Shown here piece after piece: positions 8,503 to 17,342 of a DNA stretch of 64,000 bases. Below the pieces are notes generated by a model. It did not search any database. It saw only the letters and a program-made list of their open reading frames with translations, and was not told the origin of the DNA. The translations under genes were made by a program, and so were the position numbers. Position 1 is the stretch's first letter. The number at the start of each line of letters is the position of its first letter. This DNA comes from Kocuria massiliensis (GTDB taxonomy: Bacteria; Actinomycetota; Actinomycetes; Actinomycetales; Micrococcaceae), in the NCBI RefSeq assembly GCF_900169715.1, contig NZ_LT835161.1, positions 248,001 to 312,000 of the forward strand, given 5' to 3'.

Positions 8503-9335
8503 GCACCTTCGCCTCGCACGAATCCGCCACCAAAATCAGCGCCGGTGAATCCATCAGCGCCGAGGAGATTGCGGCCTCAGACGCCCGGGCCTCCGACGCC
8601 GTCGCACGCTATGCCCTCCGTTTGGGCGACGACGCCCTGATCCTGTCTCAGCGGCTGGGTTGGTGGATCACGCGTGCCCCGGAGCTGGAGGAAGACATCG
8701 CGATGTCGAATATCGCCTTGGACTTGATCGGGCACGCTCGCTTTCTGCTCACCTACGCCGGCTCGGCCTGGGGGAAAAGCGAAGACGACCTGGCCTACTT
8801 CCGCACTGAGGAGGAATTCCGCTCGTGCCGCCTCGTCGAGCAGGAGAACGGGGACTTCGGTCAGACCATGGCCCGCCAGCTCATTTTCTCGATGTACCAG
8901 TACCACCTCTACACCGCTTTGCAGGGTTCGGCCGACTCGACCCTGGCCGCCATCGCGGATAAAGCGGTCAAAGAGGTCGAGTACCACGTGGACCACGCCT
9001 GTCAGTGGGTTCTTCGTTTGGGCTTGGGAACCGAAGAGTCCAAGCGGCGCCTCGGCGCGGGACTGCTGTCCATGTGGCCGTACGTCGAGGAATTGTTCAC
9101 GGATGATGCCCTGATCGACGAGCTCGACGGCGTCGCGGTGCGTCCCTCGACCCTGAAGGAACCGACCCTGCGCTCCATCGAATCCCTTCTGGCGGAGGCC
9201 GACATGCCCATCCCCGACGTCGCCCAGGCGCGGCTATCGACCGAGCTGCGCGACGGGGCGTACTCCGAATTCCGGGGGTACATCCTGGCCGAGATGCAAT
9301 CGCTGGCCCGGCAACACCCCGGCGCGACGTGGTGA
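8499..9335 (+). CDS. paaC: Phenylacetyl-CoA epoxidase structural subunit PaaC
   Basis: A 278-residue ferritin-like protein with the PaaC features LGDDALILSQRLGWWITRAPELEEDIAMSNIALDLIGHAR and the helix EVEYHVDHACQWVLRLGLGT. It pairs with PaaA as the non-catalytic core of the multicomponent oxygenase. The GTG at 8499 overlaps the end of paaB by 4 bp. About 25 N-terminal residues precede the conserved part. A 5-bp gap separates it from paaD. Confidence 0.94.
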   Translation: MSTFASHESATKISAGESISAEEIAASDARASDAVARYALRLGDDALILSQRLGWWITRAPELEEDIAMSNIALDLIGHARFLLTYAGSAWGKSEDDLAYFRTEEEFRSCRLVEQENGDFGQTMARQLIFSMYQYHLYTALQGSADSTLAAIADKAVKEVEYHVDHACQWVLRLGLGTEESKRRLGAGLLSMWPYVEELFTDDALIDELDGVAVRPSTLKEPTLRSIESLLAEADMPIPDVAQARLSTELRDGAYSEFRGYILAEMQSLARQHPGATW

Positions 9336-9340
9336 GCTGA

Positions 9341-9919
9341 ATGCCCACGACCATTAACACCGCACCCGACCAGCGGGCGGCCCATCTTGACCGCCCGCTA
9401 CCGCTCGGGCCCTCGAAGCGACCAGATGGTCCCGCCGATGCCGCGCTGTGGGACTTGGCCGCGACCGTCTGCGACCCCGAGATTCCCGTCCTGACTCTCG
9501 CCGACTTAGGGGTCTTGAGGGATGCCTACGTGGACGGGCGCGGAGCCATCGTCGTCATCACGCCAACCTATTCGGGGTGCCCGGCCATGGACACGATGGC
9601 CGAGGACATCGTGGCCGTACTTTCCCACGCGGGGTATGAGCAGATCCGTGTTGAGAAGGTTTTGCGGCCCGCCTGGACCACCGACTGGATGAGTCCCGAA
9701 GGTCGCGACAAGCTCACGGAATACGGCATCGCTCCGCCCAGCGGAGATTCCGCACCGGGACACCACAGCGGCCCGGTCCGATTGAGCCTCTCCGTCAAAT
9801 GCCCCCACTGCGGCTCCCTCAAGACCCGCGAGATGACCCGCTTCGGCTCGACGTCGTGCAAGGCCCTTTGGGTGTGCTCCGAATGCCTCGAGCCCTTCGA
9901 CTACTTCAAGGTTCACTAA
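9341..9919 (+). CDS. paaD: PaaD: MIP18-family Fe-S assembly protein for the epoxidase
   Basis: A 192-residue PaaD. A roughly 35-residue lead is followed by the MIP18/DUF59 domain (WDLAATVCDPEIPVLTLADLG, then the YSGCPAMDTM motif with the conserved Cys). The C-terminal part has the PaaD zinc-ribbon-like pattern CPHCGSLKTREMTRFGSTSC...CSECLEPFDYFK. PaaD is thought to mature the oxygenase's iron centre rather than act on substrate. It sits 5 bp after paaC and 1 bp before paaE. Confidence 0.94.
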   Translation: MPTTINTAPDQRAAHLDRPLPLGPSKRPDGPADAALWDLAATVCDPEIPVLTLADLGVLRDAYVDGRGAIVVITPTYSGCPAMDTMAEDIVAVLSHAGYEQIRVEKVLRPAWTTDWMSPEGRDKLTEYGIAPPSGDSAPGHHSGPVRLSLSVKCPHCGSLKTREMTRFGSTSCKALWVCSECLEPFDYFKVH

Positions 9920-9920
9920 C

Positions 9921-11123
9921 ATGAGCATTTCCCCCTCGGAACAGACCCCGGCCCCCACGAAAGATGCCGCCTCCCCGGCCGCCCGACGTCGGGCCACCTT
10001 CAACAGCCTCCCCGTGACGGGTCTGCGAAAGCTGACCCAAGAATCCGTCGAGGTGACCTTTGGTGTGCCCGAGGAACTCGTCGATGACTACGACTACCTC
10101 CCCGGGCAGTACGTGGCATTGCGCGCCGAGATCGACGGGCGAGAGGTGCGTCGGTCCTACTCGATCTGTGCGGAACCCAAGCCGGGCGAACTTCGCGTCG
10201 CGATCAAGAAAGATATGGGCGGCACCTTTTCTACGTGGGCCAATGACGAGCTAGCGGTCGGCGACGAGGTGGAGGTCATGAACCCGCAGGGTGCCTTCAC
10301 TTCAAAATCCACGAAGCTCACCTCGATGAATCACCCTCAGGAGTTGGCGCAGGAAGAGGTGCGCAAATCGCCACGGGCTCACGTCGTCGCCGTGGCCGCC
10401 GGTTCCGGTATCACGCCGATTATGGCGATCGCGCGATCATTGCTGGCGGCCTCGGATCACACCACCTTTGACCTCATCTACGCGAATCGTTCGGCGATGG
10501 ACGTGATGTTCGCCGAGGAATTGGGCGACCTGAAGGACAAATACCCGTCTCGCTTCGCGGTGCATCACGTGTTGTCTCGCGAACAGCGCATTTCTCCCTT
10601 GCTGTCGGGCCGAATCGATCCAGAGAAATTGGAGGAACTGCTGGATCGTGTGATTCAGGTCGAGAGCGTGGACGAGTGGTTCCTCTGCGGACCGTTTGAC
10701 CTGGTCCAGCTGTGTCGTGACGCGCTGGGGCAACGGAGCGTCTCGGAGGAATCGGTCCGTTTTGAACTGTTCACCACCGGCAAGCCGGAGAAGCCCTCCG
10801 GACAACAAGGCCGTGAGGTTCGAGCCGACCCGAAGGGACAAAATTTCCAGATCACCTTCACGCTGGACGGTAATTCGGGAACTGTGGACACACCCGTGGA
10901 CGCCCAAGAGACCGTGCTGAACGCCGCCTTGCGTGTTCGCCCCGATGTTCCTTTCGCGTGCGCCGGCGGCGTCTGCGGCACATGCCGGGCCAAGGTGGTG
11001 CGCGGGAATTTCACGATGGAGGAAAACTTCGCTTTGGAGCCGGACGAGGTCGAGGCCGGATATGTGCTGACCTGCCAAACCAGACCCACGGCCGACGGCC
11101 TCGAGGTCGACTACGACGCATAA
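9921..11123 (+). CDS. paaE: PaaE: NADPH-dependent oxidoreductase of the epoxidase complex
   Basis: A 400-residue reductase. Residues about 28-280 are a ferredoxin-NADP reductase module (FAD motif RRSYSICAEP, NADP-binding AVAAGSGITPIMAIARSLL, CGPFDLV). The C-terminal 90 residues form a plant-type 2Fe-2S ferredoxin with the pattern C-AGGV-C-GT-C and a fourth Cys in YVLTCQTRP. It passes electrons from NADPH to PaaA. The N-terminal 25 residues are a low-complexity lead rich in Pro and Ala. It is the last epoxidase gene; paaG follows after 23 bp. Confidence 0.95.
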   Translation: MSISPSEQTPAPTKDAASPAARRRATFNSLPVTGLRKLTQESVEVTFGVPEELVDDYDYLPGQYVALRAEIDGREVRRSYSICAEPKPGELRVAIKKDMGGTFSTWANDELAVGDEVEVMNPQGAFTSKSTKLTSMNHPQELAQEEVRKSPRAHVVAVAAGSGITPIMAIARSLLAASDHTTFDLIYANRSAMDVMFAEELGDLKDKYPSRFAVHHVLSREQRISPLLSGRIDPEKLEELLDRVIQVESVDEWFLCGPFDLVQLCRDALGQRSVSEESVRFELFTTGKPEKPSGQQGREVRADPKGQNFQITFTLDGNSGTVDTPVDAQETVLNAALRVRPDVPFACAGGVCGTCRAKVVRGNFTMEENFALEPDEVEAGYVLTCQTRPTADGLEVDYDA

Positions 11124-11146
11124 CCACCCATCGGAAGGACCCCCCA

Positions 11147-11917
11147 GTGATCGAGCTGACCATCGCCGACGACGTCGCCACCATCGTTCTCAACGCACCC
11201 CGCAAACTCAACGCGCTCAACATGGACGACCTCGAAGAACTGTCCCGGGTCTACCTGGAAGCCGAACGGGCCGAGGTTCGCGCCCTCGTCGTGCGAGGAG
11301 AAGGTCGGGCCTTCTGCGCGGGCCGTGACATCTCGGAGGTGGACCCCGCGCACGACGACGTCGAGGCCTACCTCGGACAGCGTGCCGAATCCCTCTTCCG
11401 CCAGATGGCGGGTTTTCCGGCACCGACCTTCGCGGCCGTTCACGGCGCCTGCCTGGGAGTGGGTTTGGGGTTGGCGATCTCGACCGACGTCGTTTACGTG
11501 GCGGAGGACGCCAAGATCGGCTCACCATTCGCGAACCTCGGGGCGACCCTCGACTCAGGTGGACACGCCTTGTTTTACGAGCGGCTAGGCGCGCACCGGG
11601 CCTTGGACCTCATCTATACGGGCGACATGATGAGCGGTGCGGAGGCCGTCGCAGCGGGGCTCTTCTCTCGCGCCGTCCCCGCGGACGAGCTCCTCGAATT
11701 CACCATGTCCCGCGTGAACCGGGTGGCGCAGGGGGCGACACATGCCTATCTCGCGTCGAAGGGGCTCGTGGCACAGTTGCGCGACCGTCGGGTTGGCCTA
11801 TGGGAGTCCATGGAGGCGGAATCAGGGGAGCAAGCGAGGTTGTGCTCGACGGAAGACTATGCGGAAGGGTTCGCCGCCTTCCAGCAGAAACGGACCCCCA
11901 CGTTTCGGGGGAAGTAG
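11147..11917 (+). CDS. paaG: PaaG-type enoyl-CoA isomerase (crotonase family)
   Basis: A 256-residue crotonase. It shows the oxyanion-hole segments AFCAGRDISEV and VHGACLGVGLGLAISTDVV, and FANLGATLDSGGHALFYERLG, whose Asp-Ser-Gly-Gly matches the catalytic Asp of PaaG isomerases rather than the Glu of hydratases. In the pathway PaaG converts the 1,2-epoxide to oxepin-CoA, the PaaZ substrate, and later shifts a double bond. The GTG at 11147 follows GGAAGGA. It closes the paaABCDEG operon. No obvious terminator precedes the riboswitch region. Confidence 0.88.
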   Translation: MIELTIADDVATIVLNAPRKLNALNMDDLEELSRVYLEAERAEVRALVVRGEGRAFCAGRDISEVDPAHDDVEAYLGQRAESLFRQMAGFPAPTFAAVHGACLGVGLGLAISTDVVYVAEDAKIGSPFANLGATLDSGGHALFYERLGAHRALDLIYTGDMMSGAEAVAAGLFSRAVPADELLEFTMSRVNRVAQGATHAYLASKGLVAQLRDRRVGLWESMEAESGEQARLCSTEDYAEGFAAFQQKRTPTFRGK

Positions 11918-12010
11918 CGCACGCCGTCCTGACATGTAACACGGCGAAAAATCGGTAATACTCCTGCACGGTGTGGTTCGAGGGCTAGCACTTCCATAGG
12001 CTGGACCACA

Positions 12011-12123
12011 GAGATCAAGAGACCCAACGAGAAGCTCTGGCTAGTTGGGCGGCAACCCTCTCCCGTAGCGGGGTGCCCCAGATGATGATCGGGCTCCGCC
12101 GGCCTCACCGCAGGCGGCACAGC
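12011..12123 (+). ncRNA. SAM-IV riboswitch
   Basis: The block GATCAAGAG (12013) ... CGGCAACCCTC ... GGGGTGCCCCAGATGATGATC (to 12090), followed by the hairpin CCGCC-n-GGCGG (12097-12118), reproduces the layout of the actinobacterial SAM-IV class: the P1 GATC/GATC closing pair, a stem CCCAAC/GTTGGG, the CGGCAACCC core, and a downstream pseudoknot hairpin. SAM binding would normally lower expression of the downstream gene. The identification is from remembered consensus features and was not computed. Confidence 0.82.
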
Positions 12124-12253
12124 AAGTACGGCGCACAGTCATTCGGCGCCACCGCGTGAAAGATTGTGCCGGTTATCCACACCATCGGGATTCGGCCGCA
12201 ACGCTTCGGGCATGCGGAGACCAGGAGAGCATCCAGGCACCGAAAGGACTCCG

Positions 12254-13741
12254 ATGTCGGACAAAAAGCGAATCGCGATCAACGCCTTCGATATGACCTG
12301 CGTGGGTCACCAGAGCTTCGACCTCTGGCGTCACCCGCGCTCGCGGGCCACCGAATACAACACGCTGGAGTATTGGACCGACCTGGCCAAGACCCTGGAA
12401 AAGGGCCTTTTCGACGGCGTCTTCCTCGCCGACGTCGTGGGCATTTACGACATCTACCGCAATTCTGCGGCTCCCTCGATCCGTGGCGGCGCACAGGTCC
12501 CGGTCAACGATCCATTCATGCAAATCTCCGCGATGGCGGCGGTCACCGAGCATCTGGGTTTCGGCATCACGAGCGCGGTCACCTATGAGCAGCCGTACAC
12601 GCTGGCCCGGAAATACGCCACGCTGGATCATCTGACCAAGGGGCGCGTCGGCTTCAACGTCGTGACCTCGTATCTGCCGTCTGCGGCGGAAAACCAGGGG
12701 CTTCCGCGGCAGATCGAGCACGATACTCGCTACGAGATCGCCGAGGAGTTCCTCGACGTCTGCTACAAGCTGTGGGAAGGATCGTGGGAGGACGACGCCG
12801 TCGTGGCCGACCGTGAGGCCGGCGTGTATGCCGATCCCGCGAAGGTCCACCCCATCCAGCACCGCGGTGAGTATTTTTCCGTGCCGGGAGCATCCCTTAC
12901 GGCGCCGTCCCCGCAGCGCACGCCCGTCATCTTCCAGGCTGGGGCTTCCTCACGTGGTCAAGCTTTCGCCGGGCGGCACGCCGAAGCCGTGTTCGTGGGT
13001 GGCTTGCGCCCAGACCTGACGCGGTACATGACAGACAAGATCAGGGACGAGGCCGAGGCGGCCGGACGCAATAGGGACGACGTCAAAATCTTTGCAATGC
13101 TCTCCGTGATCGTGGATGAAAGCGACGAGAAGGCCCAGGCCAAGTACGAGGATTACCTTCAGTACGTTTCCACGGAAAGCTCGCAGGCCATCATCGGCGG
13201 TTGGTCCGGAGTGGATCTCTCCGAATTCGGCGAAGACGAGGTACTTAACTACGTCAAGACAGACTCGATCCAGTCCTTCCTGACCCCGTTTACGTTGCAG
13301 TCCAAGGACAAGGAATGGACCCGTGAGGAGATCGCCAAGCATTGCGCGATTGGTGGCATGGGTGACGTGATCGTTGGTGGCCCGGAAAAGGTTGCCGACG
13401 AGTTGGAGCGGTGGATCGACGAGGGAGGGCTCGACGGCATCAACCTCGCGTACCACGTGACGCCGGGATCCTTTGAGGACTTCGTGGAATTCGTGGTACC
13501 CGAGTTGCAGAAGCGCGGCCGCTACAGGACGGAATACGAGGGTTCGACATTCCGCGAGAACTTGTATGGCGCGGGTCGCACGAGCATTTCGGGCGATCAC
13601 CCAGCGGCAACCTACCGAGGCGCATATGAGGGCATGCCATCAACCGCCGATACCGCCGCCCGCGACCTCAGCGGACAAGCTGAAGCCCCCGCCGACGGGC
13701 AGTCGTTGCGTCCGGCGGAGAAAGCAGTAACGGGCTCCTAG
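12254..13741 (+). CDS. LLM-class flavin-dependent monooxygenase (NtaA/SnaA/DmoA family)
   Basis: A 495-residue FMNH2-dependent monooxygenase of the luciferase-like group. The start RIAINAFDMTCVGHQSFDLW, the block GRVGFNVVTSYLPSAA, YKLWEGSWEDDAV and PVIFQAGASSRGQAFAGRHAE are typical of the NtaA/SnaA/DmoA subfamily. Members oxidise nitrilotriacetate, pristinamycin or small organosulfur compounds using reduced FMN from a separate reductase. The ATG at 12254 follows GAAAGGA. The SAM-IV riboswitch just upstream indicates control by methionine/SAM status, so a sulfur-scavenging substrate is the best inference. About 50 C-terminal residues are low in complexity. No flavin reductase gene is nearby. 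Confidence 0.88.
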   Translation: MSDKKRIAINAFDMTCVGHQSFDLWRHPRSRATEYNTLEYWTDLAKTLEKGLFDGVFLADVVGIYDIYRNSAAPSIRGGAQVPVNDPFMQISAMAAVTEHLGFGITSAVTYEQPYTLARKYATLDHLTKGRVGFNVVTSYLPSAAENQGLPRQIEHDTRYEIAEEFLDVCYKLWEGSWEDDAVVADREAGVYADPAKVHPIQHRGEYFSVPGASLTAPSPQRTPVIFQAGASSRGQAFAGRHAEAVFVGGLRPDLTRYMTDKIRDEAEAAGRNRDDVKIFAMLSVIVDESDEKAQAKYEDYLQYVSTESSQAIIGGWSGVDLSEFGEDEVLNYVKTDSIQSFLTPFTLQSKDKEWTREEIAKHCAIGGMGDVIVGGPEKVADELERWIDEGGLDGINLAYHVTPGSFEDFVEFVVPELQKRGRYRTEYEGSTFRENLYGAGRTSISGDHPAATYRGAYEGMPSTADTAARDLSGQAEAPADGQSLRPAEKAVTGS

Positions 13742-13763
13742 GAGTCGAAGATTCGGTACCCCG

Positions 13764-13803
13764 CGGCCGGCGTTCCTTTCCTGATGAGGAGGAACGCCGG
13801 CCG
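13764..13803 (+). terminator. Terminator after the monooxygenase gene
   Basis: Perfect 14-bp arms CGGCCGGCGTTCCT (13764-13777) and AGGAACGCCGGCCG (13790-13803) around a 12-nt loop, 23 bp beyond the stop; the next bases are TTGT. Confidence 0.85.
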
Positions 13804-13871
13804 TTGTCGTCGTCTGGGGTTCATGTCAATACATAGGGGCGCGAAGTAAATGAGAGGAATTCCACACTCGG

Positions 13872-13909
13872 TGCAGTTGTGCATATTTTGCAGTACTGCA
13901 TAAACTGCA
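13872..13909. promoter_or_regulatory. Promoter/operator of the TetR-MFS pair, leaderless start
   Basis: The 12-bp palindrome TGCAGTACTGCA (13889-13900) is flanked by the outer inverted pair TGCAGTT (13872-13878) / AACTGCA (13903-13909). A TAAACT -10-like hexamer (13901-13906) lies 7 bp from the GTG at 13913, so the transcript probably starts at the start codon and repressor binding would cover the promoter. Confidence 0.6.
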
Positions 13910-13912
13910 TGG

Positions 13913-14563
13913 GTGCCTTCAACCGAACCATCTCTCAGGGAACGACGTCGCGAGCGGACGTGGAATGCCATCCACTCGGCCGCACGACGTCTTGCGACCG
14001 AACGCGGGCTCAAGCAAACGACCGCGGAGGTCATCGCGGAAGAAGCGGGGGTTTCCCCGCGCACGTTCTTCAACTACTTCGCAACGAAGGAAGACGCCGT
14101 CATTGGGCTGCGTCCTCCGGAGATGACAGAAGAAATTCTCGCGTCGGTTGAGGCGGATAGCTCGGAAGGTCTTCTCGCACAGGCCTCCCAATTGCTCGCC
14201 AAGGTCGTGTACGGCTCCTTCGGGGACGACATCGTGGAAGTCGCCAAGGAGCTGGTGAAGGATCACGAGGAGCTTCGGCAACGCCTGAAAATTCACATGT
14301 TGCGTTGCGAGCAGAAGCTCACGGACTACCTGATGGGCCTCGACTGGCCTACGTATCGGTCCACGGGTGAATTTGTCCCTCGCGAACCTGCGGAGTCGGA
14401 GCCGGACCCGGAGCAAGAGGAGCGCATTCGCGCGGTCGTCTTGATGGCCACGGCCGTCCTTCGGTACCTCGAATTTGGGGCGCGGTCCACGCCCGAAGAG
14501 TATTCCGCGTCGATCAAGAGCACCGTTACTTTGTTTTCCACTATCGTCAAGGAGCCTCGTTGA
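13913..14563 (+). CDS. TetR-family regulator of the adjacent efflux pump
   Basis: A 216-residue TetR protein with an N-terminal helix-turn-helix, RERTWNAIHSAARRLATERG then TTAEVIAEEAGVSPRTFFNYF and ATKEDAV (about residues 12-62), and a helical C-terminal ligand domain. It starts at the GTG at 13913, and its stop overlaps the TTG start of the MFS gene, the usual arrangement for a regulator controlling its own efflux pump. The palindrome overlapping its promoter is the likely operator. The effector is unknown. Confidence 0.88.
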   Translation: MPSTEPSLRERRRERTWNAIHSAARRLATERGLKQTTAEVIAEEAGVSPRTFFNYFATKEDAVIGLRPPEMTEEILASVEADSSEGLLAQASQLLAKVVYGSFGDDIVEVAKELVKDHEELRQRLKIHMLRCEQKLTDYLMGLDWPTYRSTGEFVPREPAESEPDPEQEERIRAVVLMATAVLRYLEFGARSTPEEYSASIKSTVTLFSTIVKEPR

Positions 14564-16446
14564 GTACTTCATATTCACCGCGCCATGCCGTCGGGCATGG
14601 TTCGAACGACGTCGGGGGTGCGAGCTCAAAACCTGCGTCGTCTGAGAGTGCTACGCCGAGCTCGGCGCACTCTGCGGCTCAGGGTGGCTACGGCCAGCCG
14701 ACCCCCCACACGAATATTCCTCTGTTGTTCATCGGCCTGATGATCATCATGTTGATGTCGTCGCTGAATCAGACCGTGCTGTCGCCGTCATTGCCCACCA
14801 TCGTGGGCGAGCTCAACGGCGTCGAGCATATGAGCTGGGTCATTACCGCCTTCATCATGGTCTCGACGATCATGATGCCGGCCTACGGCAAGCTGGGTGA
14901 CCTCTGGGGTCGCAAGCCCTTACTGGTTTTTGCGATCCTGGCCTTTATGGCGGGGTCCATTACAGGTGCCGTCGCACAAGACATGAATACGCTGATCATC
15001 GCCCGCGGCCTCCAGGGCCTGGGCGGCGGTGGCCTCATGATCCTCTCGCAGTCCGTGATTGCGGACGTGATTCCCGCTCGCGAACGCGGAAAATACATGG
15101 GCGCCCTCATGGGTGTGTTCGCCTTCTCGTCGGTGGCGGGCCCGCTGCTTGGTGGCTGGCTGACCGAGGGACCCGGCTGGCGCTGGGCCTTTTGGATGAA
15201 CCTCCCCTTGGGTATTTTGGCTCTCGCCGCGACGATCTTCCTCATCCCGCACACCAATAAGTCTGCTCAAGAGCACCGACGAAAAGTGGATGTTTGGGGC
15301 ATGATGTTCCTCGGCGCCGCGACGGCGTGCTTGGTGCTGGCGATGACATGGGGTGGCAACCAGTACGACTGGGGTTCGCCGACCATCATCGGTCTGTTGA
15401 TCGCCGTCGTGGTCTGCGTGGCGATCTTCATTCCCATCGAAGCTAAGGTCTCCGAGCCGGTTATGCCGCTCGCGCTCTTCAAGGATCGGAACTTCAATTT
15501 GGCGACGGTCGCCAACCTCTGCCTGGGCATTGGCATGTTTGGTGCGGTGGGCTATATGCCGACGTACATGCAGATGGTGCTCGGTGTGGATGCGACGCAG
15601 GCCGGCCTGCTCATGATTCCGATGATGGGCATGTTGCTCGTTACCTCCATCTCGGTGGGATTCATCGTGTCGAAGGTCGGGCGCTACAAAGTGTTTACGG
15701 TGGTCGGTTCGCTCTTGTTGGCTCTGGGGCTCTTCCTCCTCTCGCATCTTGAGGTGGACACCGATACCTACATCATCTGCCTGGACCTGGCCGTGATCGG
15801 TCTCGGCTTGGGAATGTCGATGCAGCTGTTGACCCTGATCGTGCAGAACGCCTTCCCCATCAGCATGGTGGGCACCGCAACCGCGGCCAATAACTTCTTC
15901 CGCCAGGTGGGCGCGACCATGGGCTCCGCCCTGGTTGGTGGCCTATTTACCACGCGCTTGAAGGATTACCTCGCCGACCGCATGCCTCCTCAGGCCATGA
16001 AGGCCACCGGTGGTGGGTCGAATTCCTTGACTCCCGCGTTGGTCAATGGATTGCCGGAGCCGATCAAGGGGATCATCGTGGGCTCGTATAACGACGCCCT
16101 CGTGCCGATCTTCCTGTGGATCGCCCCGTTGGGTGTGTTGGCCGCCGTGGCCCTGCTGTGCATTCGTGAGAAGGCACTTGCGACCAGCGTTGCTGGTTCG
16201 GGCAAGACCGGCGATGTAAAGGCGGAGGGAACCTCGGCGAAGGCGACCCCTGCTGAGGGCCACGGCCATGCGTCGAGCTCTACGGATGTGGATTCCAGTG
16301 ATTCGCACACGGCCTCCGGAGCTGGTGGTAGGCACCGCGCTGAGACCGCCGAGGATGAATCTGCCGAAGCCGAAGTTCGTCCGCGAACCGGGGAAATTCC
16401 CTTGCCGGAAACAGGTTCACTCATGAACGTCCGGAAGAAGCACTAA
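14560..16446 (+). CDS. MFS drug exporter, DHA2 (14-TM, EmrB/QacA) family
   Basis: A 628-residue permease. About 50 Ser/Ala/Gly-rich residues precede the first membrane segment. Motif A appears as YGKLGDLWGRKPLL, and motif C of drug:H+ antiporters as FSSVAGPLLGGWLTEGPGWRWAFWMNLPLG. Fourteen hydrophobic segments are visible between about residues 50 and 540. The last 95 residues are hydrophilic, rich in Ala, Glu and Ser. The TTG at 14560 has AAGGAG 7 bp upstream and overlaps the regulator's stop. It would export drugs or dyes with proton exchange; the substrate cannot be deduced. Confidence 0.9.
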   Translation: MSTSYSPRHAVGHGSNDVGGASSKPASSESATPSSAHSAAQGGYGQPTPHTNIPLLFIGLMIIMLMSSLNQTVLSPSLPTIVGELNGVEHMSWVITAFIMVSTIMMPAYGKLGDLWGRKPLLVFAILAFMAGSITGAVAQDMNTLIIARGLQGLGGGGLMILSQSVIADVIPARERGKYMGALMGVFAFSSVAGPLLGGWLTEGPGWRWAFWMNLPLGILALAATIFLIPHTNKSAQEHRRKVDVWGMMFLGAATACLVLAMTWGGNQYDWGSPTIIGLLIAVVVCVAIFIPIEAKVSEPVMPLALFKDRNFNLATVANLCLGIGMFGAVGYMPTYMQMVLGVDATQAGLLMIPMMGMLLVTSISVGFIVSKVGRYKVFTVVGSLLLALGLFLLSHLEVDTDTYIICLDLAVIGLGLGMSMQLLTLIVQNAFPISMVGTATAANNFFRQVGATMGSALVGGLFTTRLKDYLADRMPPQAMKATGGGSNSLTPALVNGLPEPIKGIIVGSYNDALVPIFLWIAPLGVLAAVALLCIREKALATSVAGSGKTGDVKAEGTSAKATPAEGHGHASSSTDVDSSDSHTASGAGGRHRAETAEDESAEAEVRPRTGEIPLPETGSLMNVRKKH

Positions 16447-16457
16447 CTATCGGATGC

Positions 16458-16540
16458 CGGGGCCAAAAGCCCCGACATATAGCGCGACGACACGACGCCG
16501 TCTGCTCACCGCCTCATGGAGGGTGAGCAGGCGGCGTCGT
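16458..16540. terminator. Two hairpins between the convergent MFS and haem oxygenase genes
   Basis: CGGGGC/GCCCCG (16458-16474, 5-nt loop) is followed by 19-bp arms with one mismatch, 16492-16510 and 16522-16540 (ACGACGCCG... / ...GGCGTCGT). The second could stop transcription from both sides. Confidence 0.8.
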
Positions 16541-16566
16541 TCGTTAATCCGTCGCAGGCGGGTGGC

Positions 16567-17259
16567 TCAGGCGCTCACCGGGCTCGGCTCGACTGAAGCA
16601 TCGAGTTCCGCGAAAACTGCTGCGTTCAAGTCAAACCCGACGATGGCCTCGTCCAGGAAGGCTTGGCGCTGAAGGTCCGTCAAGGGGGCCTCGTCGAGGA
16701 GACTCCGGTATTCGTCCTTGAAGACTTTGGGCTTGGGGAGCTCTGTAAATCGGTACATGCTCAGGCCCTCGGCCGGAATGTCGTAGTGGCGGGCCATGAG
16801 TGCGGCAACGGCTTGCCCTCCGGATAGATCGCCCAAATACCTCAGATAGTGATGTGCCAGGAAACGCTCGGGCTGTTCGGCGGTTCTCTGAATTCGTTCG
16901 ACATACCGCTGCGTCGCCGGGAGGCATGGGGTGCTGTTCTCTCCCGCCAACGTGTGAAGATCCGAACGAATCGAAGCGAGGCGGTCCAGGCCAGGGCGGT
17001 TAAACGGTTCGGTGAGCCTCTCTCCGGTGCGGCGATATGTGGCTGCGATCTGCTCAAGGGCTTCATAGATGTATTCGTACTGGGCCAAGAGTCGTGTGTA
17101 TGCCGCCGCGTCGAGTTCTCCCTTCATCAATCTCGTCATAAATGAGGAGTTTTCCGCCTTGGAGTGTCGTTCCGCCGTTGCGGTGCGAACCGTTTGAGAG
17201 AAGGGCGTTGAGAGGGTCTCGTCCGTGATTTCCCCGGAAACATGGGGTGATGCACTCAT
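16567..17259 (-). CDS. hmuO: Haem oxygenase (biliverdin-producing, HmuO type)
   Basis: A 230-residue haem oxygenase. The proximal haem ligand is His32 in TATAERHSKAENSSFM, and the distal helix carries YLRYLGDLSGGQAVAALM with the Gly-rich GDLSGGQ that lets haem and oxygen bind. It oxidises haem to biliverdin, CO and free iron in the cytosol. The ATG at 17259 has GGAG 7-8 bp upstream; an ATG seven codons earlier is less well placed. It diverges from the HtaA gene, and the shared region has DtxR-like boxes, so iron limitation should induce both. The C-terminal 15 residues are poorly conserved. Confidence 0.93.
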   Translation of the reverse strand: MSASPHVSGEITDETLSTPFSQTVRTATAERHSKAENSSFMTRLMKGELDAAAYTRLLAQYEYIYEALEQIAATYRRTGERLTEPFNRPGLDRLASIRSDLHTLAGENSTPCLPATQRYVERIQRTAEQPERFLAHHYLRYLGDLSGGQAVAALMARHYDIPAEGLSMYRFTELPKPKVFKDEYRSLLDEAPLTDLQRQAFLDEAIVGFDLNAAVFAELDASVEPSPVSA

Positions 17260-17284
17260 GGTGAAGCTCCAGTAGGTCATGACG

Positions 17285-17327
17285 GTGACTCGGTGTCACG
17301 ACGTCGTTGGTGACATGATGTCACCAA
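17285..17327. promoter_or_regulatory. Tandem palindromes upstream of haem oxygenase
   Basis: A perfect inverted repeat with 10-bp arms TTGGTGACAT / ATGTCACCAA around one base lies at 17307-17327. A second dyad, GTGAC-n5-GTCAC, lies at 17285-17299. The strong one is about 50 bp upstream of the haem oxygenase start. A TTGGTGACA half-site recurs at 23704-23712 before the TetR gene at the far end of the locus. Confidence 0.6.
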
Positions 17328-17342
17328 ATTTGGCGAGGTTCA

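Noticed and set aside
12254-16446. Biosynthetic cluster built around the monooxygenase and the MFS exporter
   Set aside because: A strong terminator separates them, the exporter has its own regulator and operator, and no core biosynthetic enzyme is present.
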